The notes: generated by a model from the sequence alone, not told the origin. Numbered from the stretch's first letter, positions 37,501 to 47,134 are shown. The stretch is 64,000 nucleotides of DNA from Camelus bactrianus (GCF_048773025.1 NC_133571.1:13432620-13496619); one strand, 5' to 3'. Translations and numbers: made by a program.

Positions 37501-40500
37501 TTAATTCCTCTGTTTTTGAACAACTCACACCTAATCCCTTAACAAGTCCTATCACCTTTACCTTCAAAATACATCCCAAATCTAGGCGCTTCTCACCTCC
37601 ACACCTGCTTAGTCCCCACTACAGTCTATTCTCAGCGGATGAACCTTTTGAAATATAAGTTAAATCATGTTATTCCTCTGTCCAAAACCTTCGACTAGCC
37701 CCTCATTTCTACTAAATGTACAAAGCCTTCCATGATCTGCCCCACCCCCTTTTCCTCTCTGATCTCATCTTCTACTTGCCTTTTCCTCACCTACTTGGGT
37801 CACTTCACTCCAGCCACCCCAGCCTCCTTGCTGCTCCTTGAGTACTGGCCTCGGGGCCTTTGCACATGCTGCTTCCTATGCCTGGAACGTTCTTCCCCCT
37901 AGACATACACGTTGTTGCCTCCTTCACTTCCTTCAGACCTCTGCCCAAATGTCACCTTTTTAGTGAGGCCTTCCTGACCACCTCTATAAAATAACAACCA
38001 CAGAACCCTGCTTTCTGGCTCTCCATAATTCTTACAGCTACCTGAAATATTATGTATTTACTTCTTCACTATTTTACTATGTATCTCCCTCCATCTTGAT
38101 CATTAAGTCCCCATCAGTGCAGGGATTTTGAGGATTCACTGCATAGCAGACGTTTTAAAAGTGCTTGTTAAATAAATAAGTGTTAGGATTTTTTTATAAA
38201 GGTATATAAATTTTTTTTAATTTTGTTTTTTATTGAAGTATAGTTGATTTACAATTTCAGGTGTACAATAAAGTGATTCAGTTATACATATACATACATT
38301 TTTTTTCATTTTTTTTCCATTATATGTTATTATAAGAAATTGAATATAGTTCCCTGTGCTATATAAATATTTTTTTAAAAAAGCTTTTAAGAAAAGGAAA
38401 TGAGTATACAGACACAAATACAAATGAAAAGACCTGGCCCCTAATCTCTTGTCTCTCGTGATTCAAATTCGCAACTCAAAATGTCAACTCTCACCCTATT
38501 ATCTGTGGTGACTCACTTGGTCAATGACGTCTACATTCATGACAAGCTCCAAAGGCGAACCTGGAACTACATGCAATTCCCCATACTCCACCATGATGCC
38601 ACACTCTCTGACCCACTCAGACAGAGCATAGGATTCAAGCGAGTACAGATGACTTTTTGTAGGGATGATCTGGAATGTCCTAATTTATAACAGTTAAATC
38701 TTTTCTAAACTTTGAACCTTAAATTTTATTAACAATAACTTAGCTGGGATGTCTCTTACAACACACCTTGACCCATCAGGACATCATCATGCCATAGCTG
38801 ACATCTACTGGTCTAATGAACTAACTTGATGTTTACTGCTTCAGAGTTCCCGTGAAATACTCCTCACCCTGGCCCCCAAGACCTCCTAATCCCCACATTT
38901 GAAGCATCCATGAAGATAAAGAAAATTCCTCCCATCACATAAATGGGGCAACAGGGCAGAGAAGAAAACTCACAAAAATAACCTGAATAAGAAAAAGAAT
39001 GCAATTGTTTCTTATGCCCAGCCAACAGCTTTCCTAACTAGGCCACAAAAACCACCCTCCTTATTCTCTGTGGACTCTACAGAAGGGAAAGGAGGAGTTA
39101 AACTAAAATGCAGGGGCCACGTCATGTTCAAATGCTTTACGTGGACAGTCTCCTATAAGCATCTTGACAGCCCAAAAAGTTGAGTGGCAGGAACATCTAC
39201 TTTTCTTCCTTGTCTTCATTAGTCATTTTTCCCAACAAGGAAGCTGAAATTGCCCGGCCGAGTGGCTGAGGCAAGAGGTCCAGTTATGACAAGCCCTGAA
39301 GCCCAGCCCTTGCCACAGGCACCACCGGGCCCCTGGGGCCTGGACTCTTCGTCTCCCCGCACGGTCTTTATACTACTTCTACACAGTGACGGTTCCCCCC
39401 TTACCTTGGCGCGCTCTCCTGGCGAGAACATCCAGTCTACCCTGGTCACATGCTTCTCTTCCGTGCTCTGGAAAACACATCCCATCTGAGTCGAATCACC
39501 CACATGAACCATGAGCTCTGGGGATAAAATGGTAAATCAAGTCAAACTCAAGGTATAATCTACAGAAGCCAAAGAACTTCTAGAAGAGATCATGTTAGCC
39601 AAAGATCCCTAGGCAGTAAAATCAACGTCACCACCAAATCCTGCACACGTTCCCTCCACAGACAACCCAGATGACTCTGGGATTCTCAAAATACTCAGAG
39701 GCCTCTCACTCCAACTGACACGACACTCCAAGGATGAGAGAAAACTCCAGCTACTGACATACTATCAGGTCTGAGGGGTCCCACTGACTTCATACTCCAA
39801 TACACACTTCCTGGCTCCCTTTAATTCCTTTCTCCATCTCCTTTTCGGGAACTTCCCCCACAAGCCCCACCTCCACCTCGAGTTTGTAATAAAGAAAGTA
39901 CGGAAAACCTTGAAGCCCCCCACTGTCTCTTCACCAACTTAGGTAACATAAACAGGAAGTGGAAAGTTATATAACTCTCATTCTTGTAAAAAGAAACCTA
40001 CTGGCTCTCCTAGCTGAAAAACTGAATCATGGGTGACTCTCTCCAATTTCTTTTATTCTTTTACAAGTTGTCTTAGGACTTGCTTAGGACAATTCTGGCT
40101 ACAGTACAGGTCACAGGACTGCTTGCTAATTGGGCCAACAGACAGCTTTCCTCCTGACTTTTCTTTCTGCTTTAATCCCCGCCCTCACTTCCCAACCTGC
40201 TCTCCCTTCCCCTGCTCCTGGCCTTCCAACTCAGAGTCTCTTCCCCCTACTTGTCTGCATAAGCAGTTTACCCCATCCTATGTGTACTGCTGAAGTCATT
40301 TCAAGAGGTCCCTGAAAAAGAAAACAATTAGGAATACGCTTCTGATTTTTCAATAGTGCTCCATACAAATCAACCACAAAGTCAATTAAGAAATGAAAGG
40401 CAGAATGGTATTTAAGGGAGACACAAGCTTAGGTCTTAACTGGATTGAGTTCCTTTAAAAGAGCATTAAGCAAAGCTCATAAAGGAACACAGTACCTCAG

Positions 40501-43037
40501 CTAAACTTTTTATCCCAATTGTTTCCCTGGAAGAACATTAACTTCCTGCCCGGCAGAAAATATGCACAATGAAAAGAAAGCAAAAGAAAACATTATAAGC
40601 TCAAAACTCGATGGAGGGAACTAGTTTGGAAGTAACAAAAATTTACTCCAAATAACAATAGGGAAGGAAACTCCCTCTAAATCTATGAGCATATTAAGAA
40701 CTGAACCCTGTTTTTTTAAACGCAGTTGTAAGAACTGAACATTCTGAGTCCTTTCAACACAACAGGCAAGTGCCAGACACCTTGTACGCAGGCTATCACC
40801 TAGTCATCACAGTATTTTGAGATGTGAACTATTACTGTCCCACTTCGCAGAGGAAGACAGTGAAAGAGCCCAGAGCTTCGTGGCTAGTAAAAGGCAGAGC
40901 CTGCACTCAAACCCAGGCCTGTACTTTCCCACTCACCATTACTGTCACCACCTCACATAAGTGGAAGGAGGGCTGATTCTAGCAGAGAAGTGCAGGAAGT
41001 TAATATTATTTTTATTTGGAAGAATATTGTCTATAGTGTTTAAAATAAGAACTATGAATAAAGGAATTGAAGCAGTAGAAACATAGAAAAATTACAAACT
41101 GAGGAGTCAACTTTGTGGAGGAAATGATAGATGAGTTGTTACATGGGAAGAGAAGGCCACCAGGCAAATGGTTAGGTGTTAGATCTATTCCCACTCCGGC
41201 TGGAAGGTAAAAATCAATACAAGTTGCTCTTCTGACTACTGAGGAATATCTGACCACCCCTAAAATTGTTTTAGCCTGCTTCCATGGACTCAACTCTTGA
41301 AACTGCCTCCTTTGAATTCGTTGCCCCTGAGTCTTTTCTGAGCAGAAAAAGGCACCCGTTTTGTAGGCCATGCTTGTATGGACAAGCGTTTGGACAGAGC
41401 ATCAGAGGACAAAGCCGGAGGGGGTAACCCAAAAATAATCCTGGGGAACACAAGCAGCTGGTTTGTTTCCTTTTCCTGGAGAGCCATAGCTTTGGAATCA
41501 AAAGAAAAATGCAGTGGGAAAAAAGTAGGAAAAATTAAGAGAGAGGCCAGAGGCCACCTTCTACAATTCCTTCTGCAGCTCCATTTTTCAGAAATCAGAT
41601 TCAAGTGAGGGATGCTAATTTAAGAATTTCACTCATTCGACTGATTGCTTACTCTGTGTGAGGCACTGTGCCTAGGGCTGGTCATGGGACAAAGAACACA
41701 GACCCAGGTGAACAGGGGGCACAAACTGAACAGCTGTGATGAGTGTCACCCAAGAGGAGGACAAGGTGCTCCAAAGGAATTCATTGAAAAGAACGGACCT
41801 AAACTAGCTGGCAGAGAGAAGGGGATCCAGATTCTAGCTCCCAAGCTAGACAGCAAGCTCTCCTGAGATCACAGACTGTTCCTTCTGTCTCACACTTCTA
41901 AAGAATGTATCTAATTCTGTGCTTTTCAAACTTTTTAAAGCAGCATAATTCTTTCTTCAAACAAAATCCCACCTGGCAGCCCAATGAATAAAAGAGGAAA
42001 AAGGAAAAGGACTTCGATTGCAATGGAGGTGGAAGCCTGAGGTCCTACCTGACTGGGTCCTCTATCAACCCCCTGCCCTGTCCTCACCCTTGGTGTGGCC
42101 TACCAGGTTCCCTGGACCTGAAGTGTTCTTCAGGACACAGTTTGTAAAACCAACAATCTACTGAAGCCATTTATAAGTGGTGGTGAAGAGGAGGTCCTAG
42201 GAAGTTAGAGAGATCTGCTCGTTTCTTTTGTGTCCCCCAGAACACCTAACATAGGTACCTACAAAATATGGACACAGCATCCATGTGGAAAATTGATGGG
42301 AAGCATCAGAGTATAATAAAAAGAACACAGATTTGTTGACAGAGGTGCCCGGGTTCAGGTACTGGATATGCCATTTAATAAATAGGTGTCCTTAGGCAAG
42401 TCACTTAACCTCTCTAAGCCTCAGTTGCCTCATCTGTAAAATGAAAAGAAGAATACAATACTTCTTTCATGGCATTTTCATGAGGATGATATATGTTTAG
42501 AGTAATAATAAAATAATAATTATTTTTATTTAAAGAGCATCATTTATTGAGGACTTACTCCGTGGTAAGTACCTAGCCCCAATGGCTGGCATTTGCTCAA
42601 CAAAATCAGTTCCTTTCCCTCTCTGCACATCCAATCTCCTGCCCCTTCACCCTTCTCTGAGTAAGCATTCATGTACCTGTGGGCTCCTCTGGGAGTACAT
42701 GCAGCACCACTGCTTTCTTGAACACCAGGCTCTCCATTTTGAAGCGGATTTCACAGGTGTAGGTTCCCTGGTCAGCCTCTTCCACATTTTGGAGCAGGAG
42801 AGAACCATCATGGTGTGAGATGTCCCCTACCAAGCGCGCACGATTCTGGAAGCGCCCCACAGGCACGCTGATGTTGGCGTAATAAAACAGCACGAAATCG
42901 TCCTGGAGGGCAACACAATGTCAGGGAAACTCCACAGTCAGAGGCACCAGACCTTGGAGTCTGGATTCAAAAGGCCCTGTTCTGTGGAGGCAGCATAGCC
43001 ATCTTCATCACTGTAATCAAAAAGTACCTGGTACCCA

Positions 43038-43121
<84 letters not shown>

Positions 43122-46100
43122 AAGAAGAAGAAGAAGAAGAAGAAGAAGAAGAAGAAGAAGAAGAAGAAGAAGAAGAAGAAGAAGAAGAAGAAGAAGAAGA
43201 AGAAGAAGAAGAAGAAGAAGAAGAAGAAGAAGAAGAAGAAGAAGAAGAAGAAGAAGAAGAAGAAGAAGAAGAAGAAGAAAGAAGAAAGAAGAAAGAAGAA
43301 AGAAGAAGAAAAATAATAAGCCAGACAACACTGTAACTTGCACAAGACTCTGTGGCTCCTTTTACACAAAGACAAATGGAGAAATAGGGTTGACACACTT
43401 TCATTTCTTACAGTTTAAGATGAAATGTTAACACCCACCCTGAAGGTCAGTCTGGGGATTCAAACTCACAGTTTCTGAAAAGCATCTCCCATCTTCACCC
43501 TGTTTTCTGCCCTGGGCCCCAGATTAGAGGGCATTCAAAGATATGATGCAATCTGACAGACTGGTTGTTTTGAGAATCCTCAACATGTTGGCTGTCACTC
43601 CTCTCCCTTCTGCCCTCCTCCAGGCAGCGTATTATAAGGCATAAGGAGTCACCAACAGGGAATGGTTTACAGACTTGCAGGGGGAGCCCTGGGGAATTCG
43701 TATTTTTACTTAGACCATGGATATAGCCCCGTTATGACAATAAATAGTAATGAGAATTTGAGTGACAGTAGCATTATGGGGATAACATGCTCTGAGCTAC
43801 AAAAGCAGTATTTCATTTGCAAACGTTGGGATTTTATTGTTAGTGATACATTGCTTAGGACATATTTCACAAATGACCCTGACATACAAGTATCTCCACA
43901 AAACCTCTGATGAGGCTTAACACACTGTTTCCTACTGCAAAGAGCTCCCATGAAAGGGCTTCACTCAGCCATGCTCAATCTGCTAATCCCAATGCCTTAA
44001 GCAACCATGAAGGAGAAAGAGATGATTCCCCAGCACAGAAATAGGTCAGTGGAATGCTGAAACAATCTGCCCCCCACAATTCCCCTTGCCAAAAAAAAAA
44101 AAAAAAAAAAGATTACTGCAGCATCACTCCTGGGCCTGGGCTATAACTCTGTTGTCTAGACCACACTTCTTACCCCTCCCACCTACCTATGCCACTCACA
44201 AATGGGAGAAATAGAGAAAATAAACTAAAATAACTTTATGTACATGTCTCCCATTAACTTCTCAATGACCTGAAAAGTAAGCATTACCATTATCATAGTT
44301 ATCTTCATCTTCACAGATGGGGAAGCTGAAGCTCAGAGAGGCTGAGTAACTTGCCCAGCTGATTACACAGCCAAGGGGCCAGACTAGAAGGGGGTTCAGT
44401 TCTGACAAGCTCCAGAGCCCAGGCTCTTGCAAGCACCACCTTATGGCGCCAGACGACCTGATTCTCCCTCTCCCTACACTGTTCTGACACCATCAGCCAG
44501 GGGCTTCTAAGACACAGCAGTGCTTCCTCCTTGTTACCTTGACGCGCTCTCCTGATGAGAACATCCAGTCTACCTTGGTCACATGTTTTTCTTCCGCGCT
44601 CTGGAAAACACATCCCATCAGGGCTGAATCACCCACAGAGACTGTTAACTCAATCGAGTCATCCAGGCCTAAGGAGTAATCTACAGAAGTCAAAAAAACA
44701 GGAGACATCATTCAGACAAACACGCTCAACAACAAAAATTAGTATTAATCACCAAGTGCTATGCAACTTCCCTCCCCAGATGACCCAACATGGACAAAGG
44801 CCCCTCATTCAACCAGCATGACATTCCCAAGGGTAAGAGAAATACACTGTAGTTACCCCCACGTGGCTCAAGTCAGAGGGGTTCTACAATCTTCACACTG
44901 TATAAATGCTAACTGATTCCGTGCTCCTAGCTAGTCCCTCCTTCCTCTTTTCTAGAATTCCTCCTCACAAACTTCTTCGTAAAGAAAGAAGAAAAACCCT
45001 GACCTCTCCTTTCAGGTCATGGATTTAGACATCGATCAACAGGATGGGGTGCCTTTTGCTCCTAGTTTCCCACTAGCTCCCTATCTGAAAAGCCAGTTCA
45101 CAGGTATTTTTGCTTCATTCTGCTTTTCTCCGTCTTTAGTTCCTTTACAAAAGCTTATCTCTGAATTTGCAGGCTGATCCTGGCTGTAGTGCAGGTCCTT
45201 GTAATTAGGCCAATACAGAGCACAGCTCTTCCCTTGAATTCCTTTGTGTTTGGCCTTCTCCCCACCTCTCCCTGCTTCCAGCTCTGCCCTCAGCCCTGGC
45301 TTTTCAGCCTCTAGGTGTTAGCCCAGTGGGGTGCCGCTCCACCATCTGTATGTTGTTCAAGTAATTTCTCTTTGCACCTAAAGGGAAAACCATTACATGG
45401 CTGTTTCTATTTTCACAAGATATGCTCTATGCAAAGAGACCACAACATCAAGAAAGACATGTTTAGATGCTGGCCAGTTCGTATCAAAGAAGAGCCAATG
45501 AACGCATATGGGAATAAACAGAAAATATGCTTGCCTTTTCATCCAAGCTGTTGCCCTGAGAGAAGAGCGGTAACTTCCTGGCCAACAGCAGGCGCACACG
45601 GTGGGGAGGATGGAAAAGAAAACGTGAACTCTGCACCCTTTAGGGGGAATTATTTTGAAAGAAATCAAAAGCACCTTCAAAAACAATTTGGAATTTTCCC
45701 GTAAGGAAGAACTGAGCAACTTTATGTGCGGTTAGAAGTCTAAGAAGCTAGTTTAATATGAAGGGTACTGGATGGAGAATTAAATGAATGTTTGCTAGAA
45801 ACCAAGAGCAACAACCAAAGCAAAGAGAATCTCATACCTGACGGAGAATCTTTATAGAGAAATGGTTGAAGAAAAGGAGGCTTTCTACAGAGGAGGAAAA
45901 CCTCTCCACCAAGACAATCAAAATCCCCAATGTTACCAAGCCACTCCACAAAGGGTTGATCAGCTCTCTAAATAGAACGGCCAAACCTGCAGGCTGCTTC
46001 ACACACCTCTGAGGAAATGTCTAAATAGCCTCTGAGATCATTATAGCCCTGATTCCATGAAAAAAAAATTCTCTAATACACACCATTTTCTTGTGTGCGT

Positions 46101-47066
46101 GTGTCTGTCTGCCTGCATGTCTGAGCACACGCAATGCTGCCTGGAATTTGAACAGAGACAATTCTTTCGTTCACTTTCCCGAGTCAGTGTTTAGGTCACT
46201 ATGCAGAGTTTAAAAAACGAATAATAAAGAGAAAAATAAAAGGCTATGAGAGCAAAGCACCTCATTCATTTATTCTTCCCACTGAGCTACATCCACGGGA
46301 TAGAAAGACAAGGGGGCAAAAAGGAGGGAAAAGTTAGCAAGAAATGGGATGCACAGGAAGCAGCAGCCCTGAGCCCTTCAGTCCGCGGGAACAGGAGACT
46401 CCAGCCAGGCGTGAGCAGCCGGAGCAGGCTTTTTAGAAGGAAGTGGAGCTTAAGGGGAAAGCTGAACGATACAGAAGTCTTAGGCAGGCTCGCTAGAGTG
46501 AGGTGGGGAGGGAAGGTTCCAGGCAAAGAAACCACCCACAATTGGGACAGAGCTCAGTACATTTGAGGAACTGCAAGAAGGCTTGCGTGGCTAAAGCATG
46601 AAAAAATTACAGGGATTCTTTGGTGATTTCATTTCCTGATCTGAGACTAGCTATGGTTTAAAAGATAACAATTTAAAGTGCAGGAATGCCTATGAGAAAC
46701 TTACAGAAAGTTCAAAGAGAATCCCATAGGAAGGTCCTGGAACACCCAGTAAGAACCCAAAGGCATTTTGTTTCTAATAGAAACAGAGGAATAGACAGTC
46801 AGCTTTCCAAGAAAGAGCCTGCTACCTGGCCTCTAAAACAGCTGTTTCAGCAAAACAGCTGTTTCAGCAAAACAACTGTTTCAACAAAACTATGAAGTTC
46901 CAGATTGGAGTTTCCATTTTCAACAAACCAAAGGGAAATGAAAATACATAAAACTGACTTTTGAAAATGCATGCGACTTATGAGAAATTAAACACCCTCC
47001 TTGGTCCCTTGGCTTCTACTTACCCAGTAACACTGGCATCAGGATGAGTTTCAGTGGGTGAAACAT
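28427..47066 (-). CDS. JAML: JAML (AMICA1), junctional adhesion molecule-like (gene span of the CDS)
   Basis: JAML is a leukocyte surface receptor that binds CXADR (CAR) on epithelium and endothelium, aids neutrophil and monocyte passage, and co-stimulates epithelial gamma-delta T cells through PI3K. Nine exons join in phase to 381 codons (human 394, mouse 379, from memory). Residues 1-14 open the signal peptide. V domain 1 has C38 and C112, and V domain 2 has C151 and C231. The membrane helix is at about 272-294. The tail keeps YMTM (347-350), the YxxM motif that recruits PI3K p85. The short human tail segment resembling KPCHFERCEGE is absent; exon 8 joins exon 9 directly, as I recall for mouse. 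Each V domain is built from two exons of the same shape, which points to internal duplication. The start is the ATG at 47066; an alternative N-terminus is described at 51483-51617. Confidence 0.96.
28523..30187 (-). other. JAML: JAML intron between the last two exons
   Basis: It contains a minus-strand MIR (28565-28812). The rest is unique, and no further exon is seen. Confidence 0.8.
28565..28812 (-). repeat. MIR SINE, near full length
   Basis: Reverse-complement MIR: aggatgaggcaactgaggct, cagagaggataagttacttg, ggacccaggtctgtccacct. Confidence 0.8.
30188..30274 (-). CDS. JAML: JAML cytoplasmic exon 9 (YxxM motif)
   Basis: 87 bases, residues 322-350, ending in the YMTM motif. Acceptor CCCTCCAG, donor ATG|GTGAGA. 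It encodes KHIYSSITTQEVIDEEESSG and then KPEATYMTM. The KHIYSSITT start matches the mouse sequence. Confidence 0.94.
30387..30523 (+). mobile_element. Camelid tRNA-derived SINE (Vic-1-like)
   Basis: The A box tatagctcagtggtagagtg and B box gggttcaactgcc lie in tRNA order, with the tail ctaattacctcccaccacc. A 16-bp target duplication aaaccagYaggttcag flanks it (30371-30386 and 30524-30539), with one mismatch. It sits in a JAML intron. Confidence 0.9.
31049..31133. repeat. (TAGG)n/(GGGA)n/(GGAA)n tetranucleotide repeat
   Basis: Purine-rich tandem repeats: about five taggs, then gggaggga units, then ggaagg units. On the JAML coding strand it is pyrimidine-rich. Confidence 0.9.
31205..31395 (-). 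repeat. MIR SINE
   Basis: Reverse-complement MIR with tatcctccttttactgatga, gaaagggggtgctgagggag and agctgggtttgaactgggtc. Confidence 0.65.
31647..31707 (-). CDS. JAML: JAML cytoplasmic exon 8
   Basis: 61 bases, residues 301-321 (SSVTSTTLVRSLENTNKAHPE). Acceptor TTTGCAG, donor GAG|GTAAGA. It resembles mouse more than human in the TLVRSLEN segment. It ends in phase 0. Confidence 0.92.
31708..33802 (-). other. JAML: JAML intron
   Basis: It contains an old L1M-type 3' end (32335-32840). The rest is unique or AT-rich, with no exon recognised. Confidence 0.8.
32335..32840 (+). repeat. Old L1M-type LINE 3' end
   Basis: It carries gggctgtgcagtatttcact, ccaattcattgaatcattac and acagtgaccatgtttatgca in the order of an L1M 3' UTR. 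It belongs to the same family as 61617-62165. It is strongly diverged and mammal-wide in age. Confidence 0.55.
33803..33941 (-). CDS. JAML: JAML transmembrane exon
   Basis: 139 bases, residues 255-300. Acceptor TTCCCAAG, donor AAGAG|GTACAG. It encodes the stalk TLVTPAALIPEILGG and the helix QLVTIVGIICTTILLLPVLI, followed by basic RTHRNK. Confidence 0.96.
34370..35180 (-). repeat. L2 LINE fragment (antisense)
   Basis: It reads as antisense L2: aaacacctgctgggtgccag, cattgtccctgccttccagg, and the body segments gaggctggttagaggcctgc and agaagagatgacaggatg. Confidence 0.55.
35505..35660 (+). repeat. Old L1 3' end fragment
   Basis: The phrases gagttgtacactttaaatgg, gtgactcgtacggtatgtg and tatctcaataaagcggttt are typical of an L1MA/L1MB 3' end. 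The family is named from memory. Confidence 0.6.
36580..36721. mobile_element. Hairpin (MITE-like) element, copy B
   Basis: Two arms of about 43 bases (36580-36622 and 36680-36721) are imperfect reverse complements, each with the aaatttaagg/ccttaaattt core. They share sequence with 14263-14345. It is probably a small non-autonomous DNA transposon. Confidence 0.55.
36802..37039 (-). CDS. JAML: JAML V-domain 2, second exon
   Basis: 238 bases, residues 176-254. Acceptor TTCTAG, donor CCGAA|GTATTT, a non-optimal donor. It carries LRYYPKLN, GRFQNRVNLVGDISHNDGS and GGNYTC with C231. A short MPZL-like hairpin of beta strands is shared with V-domain 1. Confidence 0.95.
37420..38185 (+). repeat. L2 LINE 3' region
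   Basis: It follows L2 order: gggcctttgcacatgctgc, gacctctgcccaaatgtcac, gaggccttcctgaccacctc, and the tail gtgcttgttaaataaataag. Confidence 0.85.
38221..38358 (-). mobile_element. L1 LINE 3' end (antisense), 5'-truncated
   Basis: On the minus strand it reads tatagcacagggaactatat, a segment ending ataatggaaaaaa, then tcactttattgtacacctga and tcaactatacttcaataaaa. A similar AT-rich sequence at both ends (tatataaattttttttaa and tatataaatatttttttaa) could be the target duplication. Confidence 0.8.
39405..39517 (-). CDS. JAML: JAML V-domain 2, first exon
   Basis: 113 bases, residues 138-175. Acceptor CCCCAG, donor AAG|GTAAGG. It encodes ELMVHVGDSTQMGCVFQS and VDWMFSPGERAK, about 85 percent identical over the shared stretch to the V-domain 1 exon. 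It is 30 bases shorter than its sister exon because the acceptor used lies further in. The sister's acceptor survives as a relic at 39559-39561. Confidence 0.96.
39559..39561 (-). other. JAML: Relic 3' splice site (fossil acceptor) of V-domain 2
   Basis: The minus strand reads ggcttctgtag then attataccttg, matching the used acceptor of V-domain 1 (gacttctgtag then attactcctta at 44680). If this site were used with the phase 1 donor of the previous exon, it would meet a stop within eight codons. The exon instead starts at 39517. Confidence 0.6.
40775..40945 (-). repeat. MIR SINE
   Basis: Reverse-complement MIR: gtcccacttcgcagaggaag, gcagagcctgcactcaaacc, caggcctgtactttcccac. Confidence 0.65.
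41630..41830 (-). repeat. L2 LINE fragment
   Basis: Antisense L2 end: tcattcgactgattgcttac, gtgtgaggcactgtgcctag, gggacaaagaacacagaccc. Confidence 0.5.
41917..42155 (+). mobile_element. hAT-Charlie-like fragment
   Basis: It opens with gtgcttttcaaactttttaa and closes with cacagtttgtaaaac, an inverted pair typical of hAT-type short elements. The family is uncertain. Confidence 0.4.
42305..42560 (+). repeat. MIR SINE, near full length
   Basis: MIR order: tgtccttaggcaagtcactt, tctctaagcctcagttgcct, catctgtaaaatgaaaagaa and the following bases to the end. Confidence 0.8.
42677..42902 (-). CDS. JAML: JAML V-domain 1, second exon
   Basis: 226 bases, residues 63-137. Acceptor CCTCCAG, donor ACAG|GTACAT. 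It carries FYYANISVPVGRFQNR, the D-G-S-L-L-L-Q segment and DQGTYTC with C112. A (AAG)n-(AAT)n repeat begins about 140 bases upstream of its acceptor. Confidence 0.96.
43041..43319. repeat. Long (AAT)n-(AAG)n microsatellite
   Basis: About 17 AAT units (43041-43092) run straight into about 62 pure AAG units (43092-43279), then AAAG-interrupted units to 43319. On the JAML coding strand this is (CTT)n followed by (ATT)n, upstream of the exon acceptor at 42902. The length could be shortened or expanded in assembly. Confidence 0.97.
44225..44410 (-). repeat. MIR SINE
   Basis: Reverse-complement MIR: ttcacagatggggaagctga, agctcagagaggctgagtaa, cttgcccagctgattacaca. Confidence 0.7.
44310..45700 (-). 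repeat. JAML: JAML duplication unit, V-domain 1 copy
   Basis: The partner of 39230-40700, containing exon 44538-44680. Shared blocks downstream of the exon include gttctgacaagctccagagc against gttatgacaagccctgaagc, then gcaagcaccacc against gcaccacc. Confidence 0.75.
44538..44680 (-). CDS. JAML: JAML V-domain 1, first exon
   Basis: 143 bases, residues 15-62. Acceptor TTCTGTAG, donor AAG|GTAACA, a slightly weak GTAACA. It encodes DYSLGLDDSIELTV, then VGDSALMGCVFQS with C38 and the tryptophan motif KVDWMFSSGERVK. It is shorter by a few residues before ELTV than the human sequence as I remember it. Confidence 0.96.
44681..47023 (-). other. JAML: JAML intron
   Basis: The part to about 45700 is the duplication unit. 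The rest is unique, with a 17-bp minisatellite at 46835-46885. Confidence 0.8.
46835..46885. repeat. 3 x 17-bp minisatellite with E-box cores
   Basis: Three units aaaacaRctgtttcaRc (46835-46851, 46852-46868, 46869-46885). The first two carry the palindromic CAGCTG E-box, and the third has CAACTG. Confidence 0.9.
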
Positions 47067-47086
47067 GCTGCCTTCAATTTTTCAAT
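47024..47086 (-). CDS. JAML: JAML exon with start codon (signal peptide)
   Basis: The acceptor TTATCTTAAG follows a long pyrimidine tract, so this is an internal exon with 20 bases of 5' UTR. The ATG is at 47066 and the coding part is 43 bases (M-F-H-P-L-K-L-I-L-M-P-V-L-L). The donor G|GTAAGT is phase 1. The residues match the human and mouse JAML signal peptide. Confidence 0.93.
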
Positions 47087-47134
47087 CTTAAGATAAAAGA
47101 AAAAAAAATCAGAAAACAGTGTCAAGAGAAGTTC

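Larger units (their letters stand above)
37040..39404 (-). other. JAML: JAML intron
   Basis: It holds an L2 (37420-38185), an antisense L1 3' end (38221-38358) and, at 39230-39404, sequence like the matching part of the V-domain 1 intron (44310-44537). Confidence 0.8.
39230..40700 (-). repeat. JAML: JAML duplication unit, V-domain 2 copy
   Basis: This stretch contains the exon 39405-39517 plus intron on each side, and is homologous to 44310-45700 with small indels. Shared intron landmarks are ataatctacagaag, ctagtccctccttcc against cttcctggctccctt, and lone matching blocks such as ctacagtacaggtcacagga against ctgtagtgcaggtccttg. The homology is clear by eye. The outer limits are approximate. 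Confidence 0.75.
39518..42676 (-). other. JAML: JAML intron between the V domains
   Basis: 39520-40700 is homologous to 44690-45700 of the other intron. Other content: MIR (40775-40945), L2 minus (41630-41830), a hAT-like element (41917-42155) and MIR (42305-42560). No exon is recognised. Confidence 0.8.
42903..44537 (-). other. JAML: JAML intron within V-domain 1
   Basis: It holds the (AAT)n-(AAG)n repeat (43041-43319), an A22 tract at about 44089-44110 and a MIR (44225-44410). Otherwise it is unique. No exon is recognised. Confidence 0.8.

Noticed and set aside
42938-43404. Long frames of poly-F, poly-S and poly-L/Y on the minus strand
   Set aside because: They are the three-frame translation of the (AAT)n-(AAG)n microsatellite.
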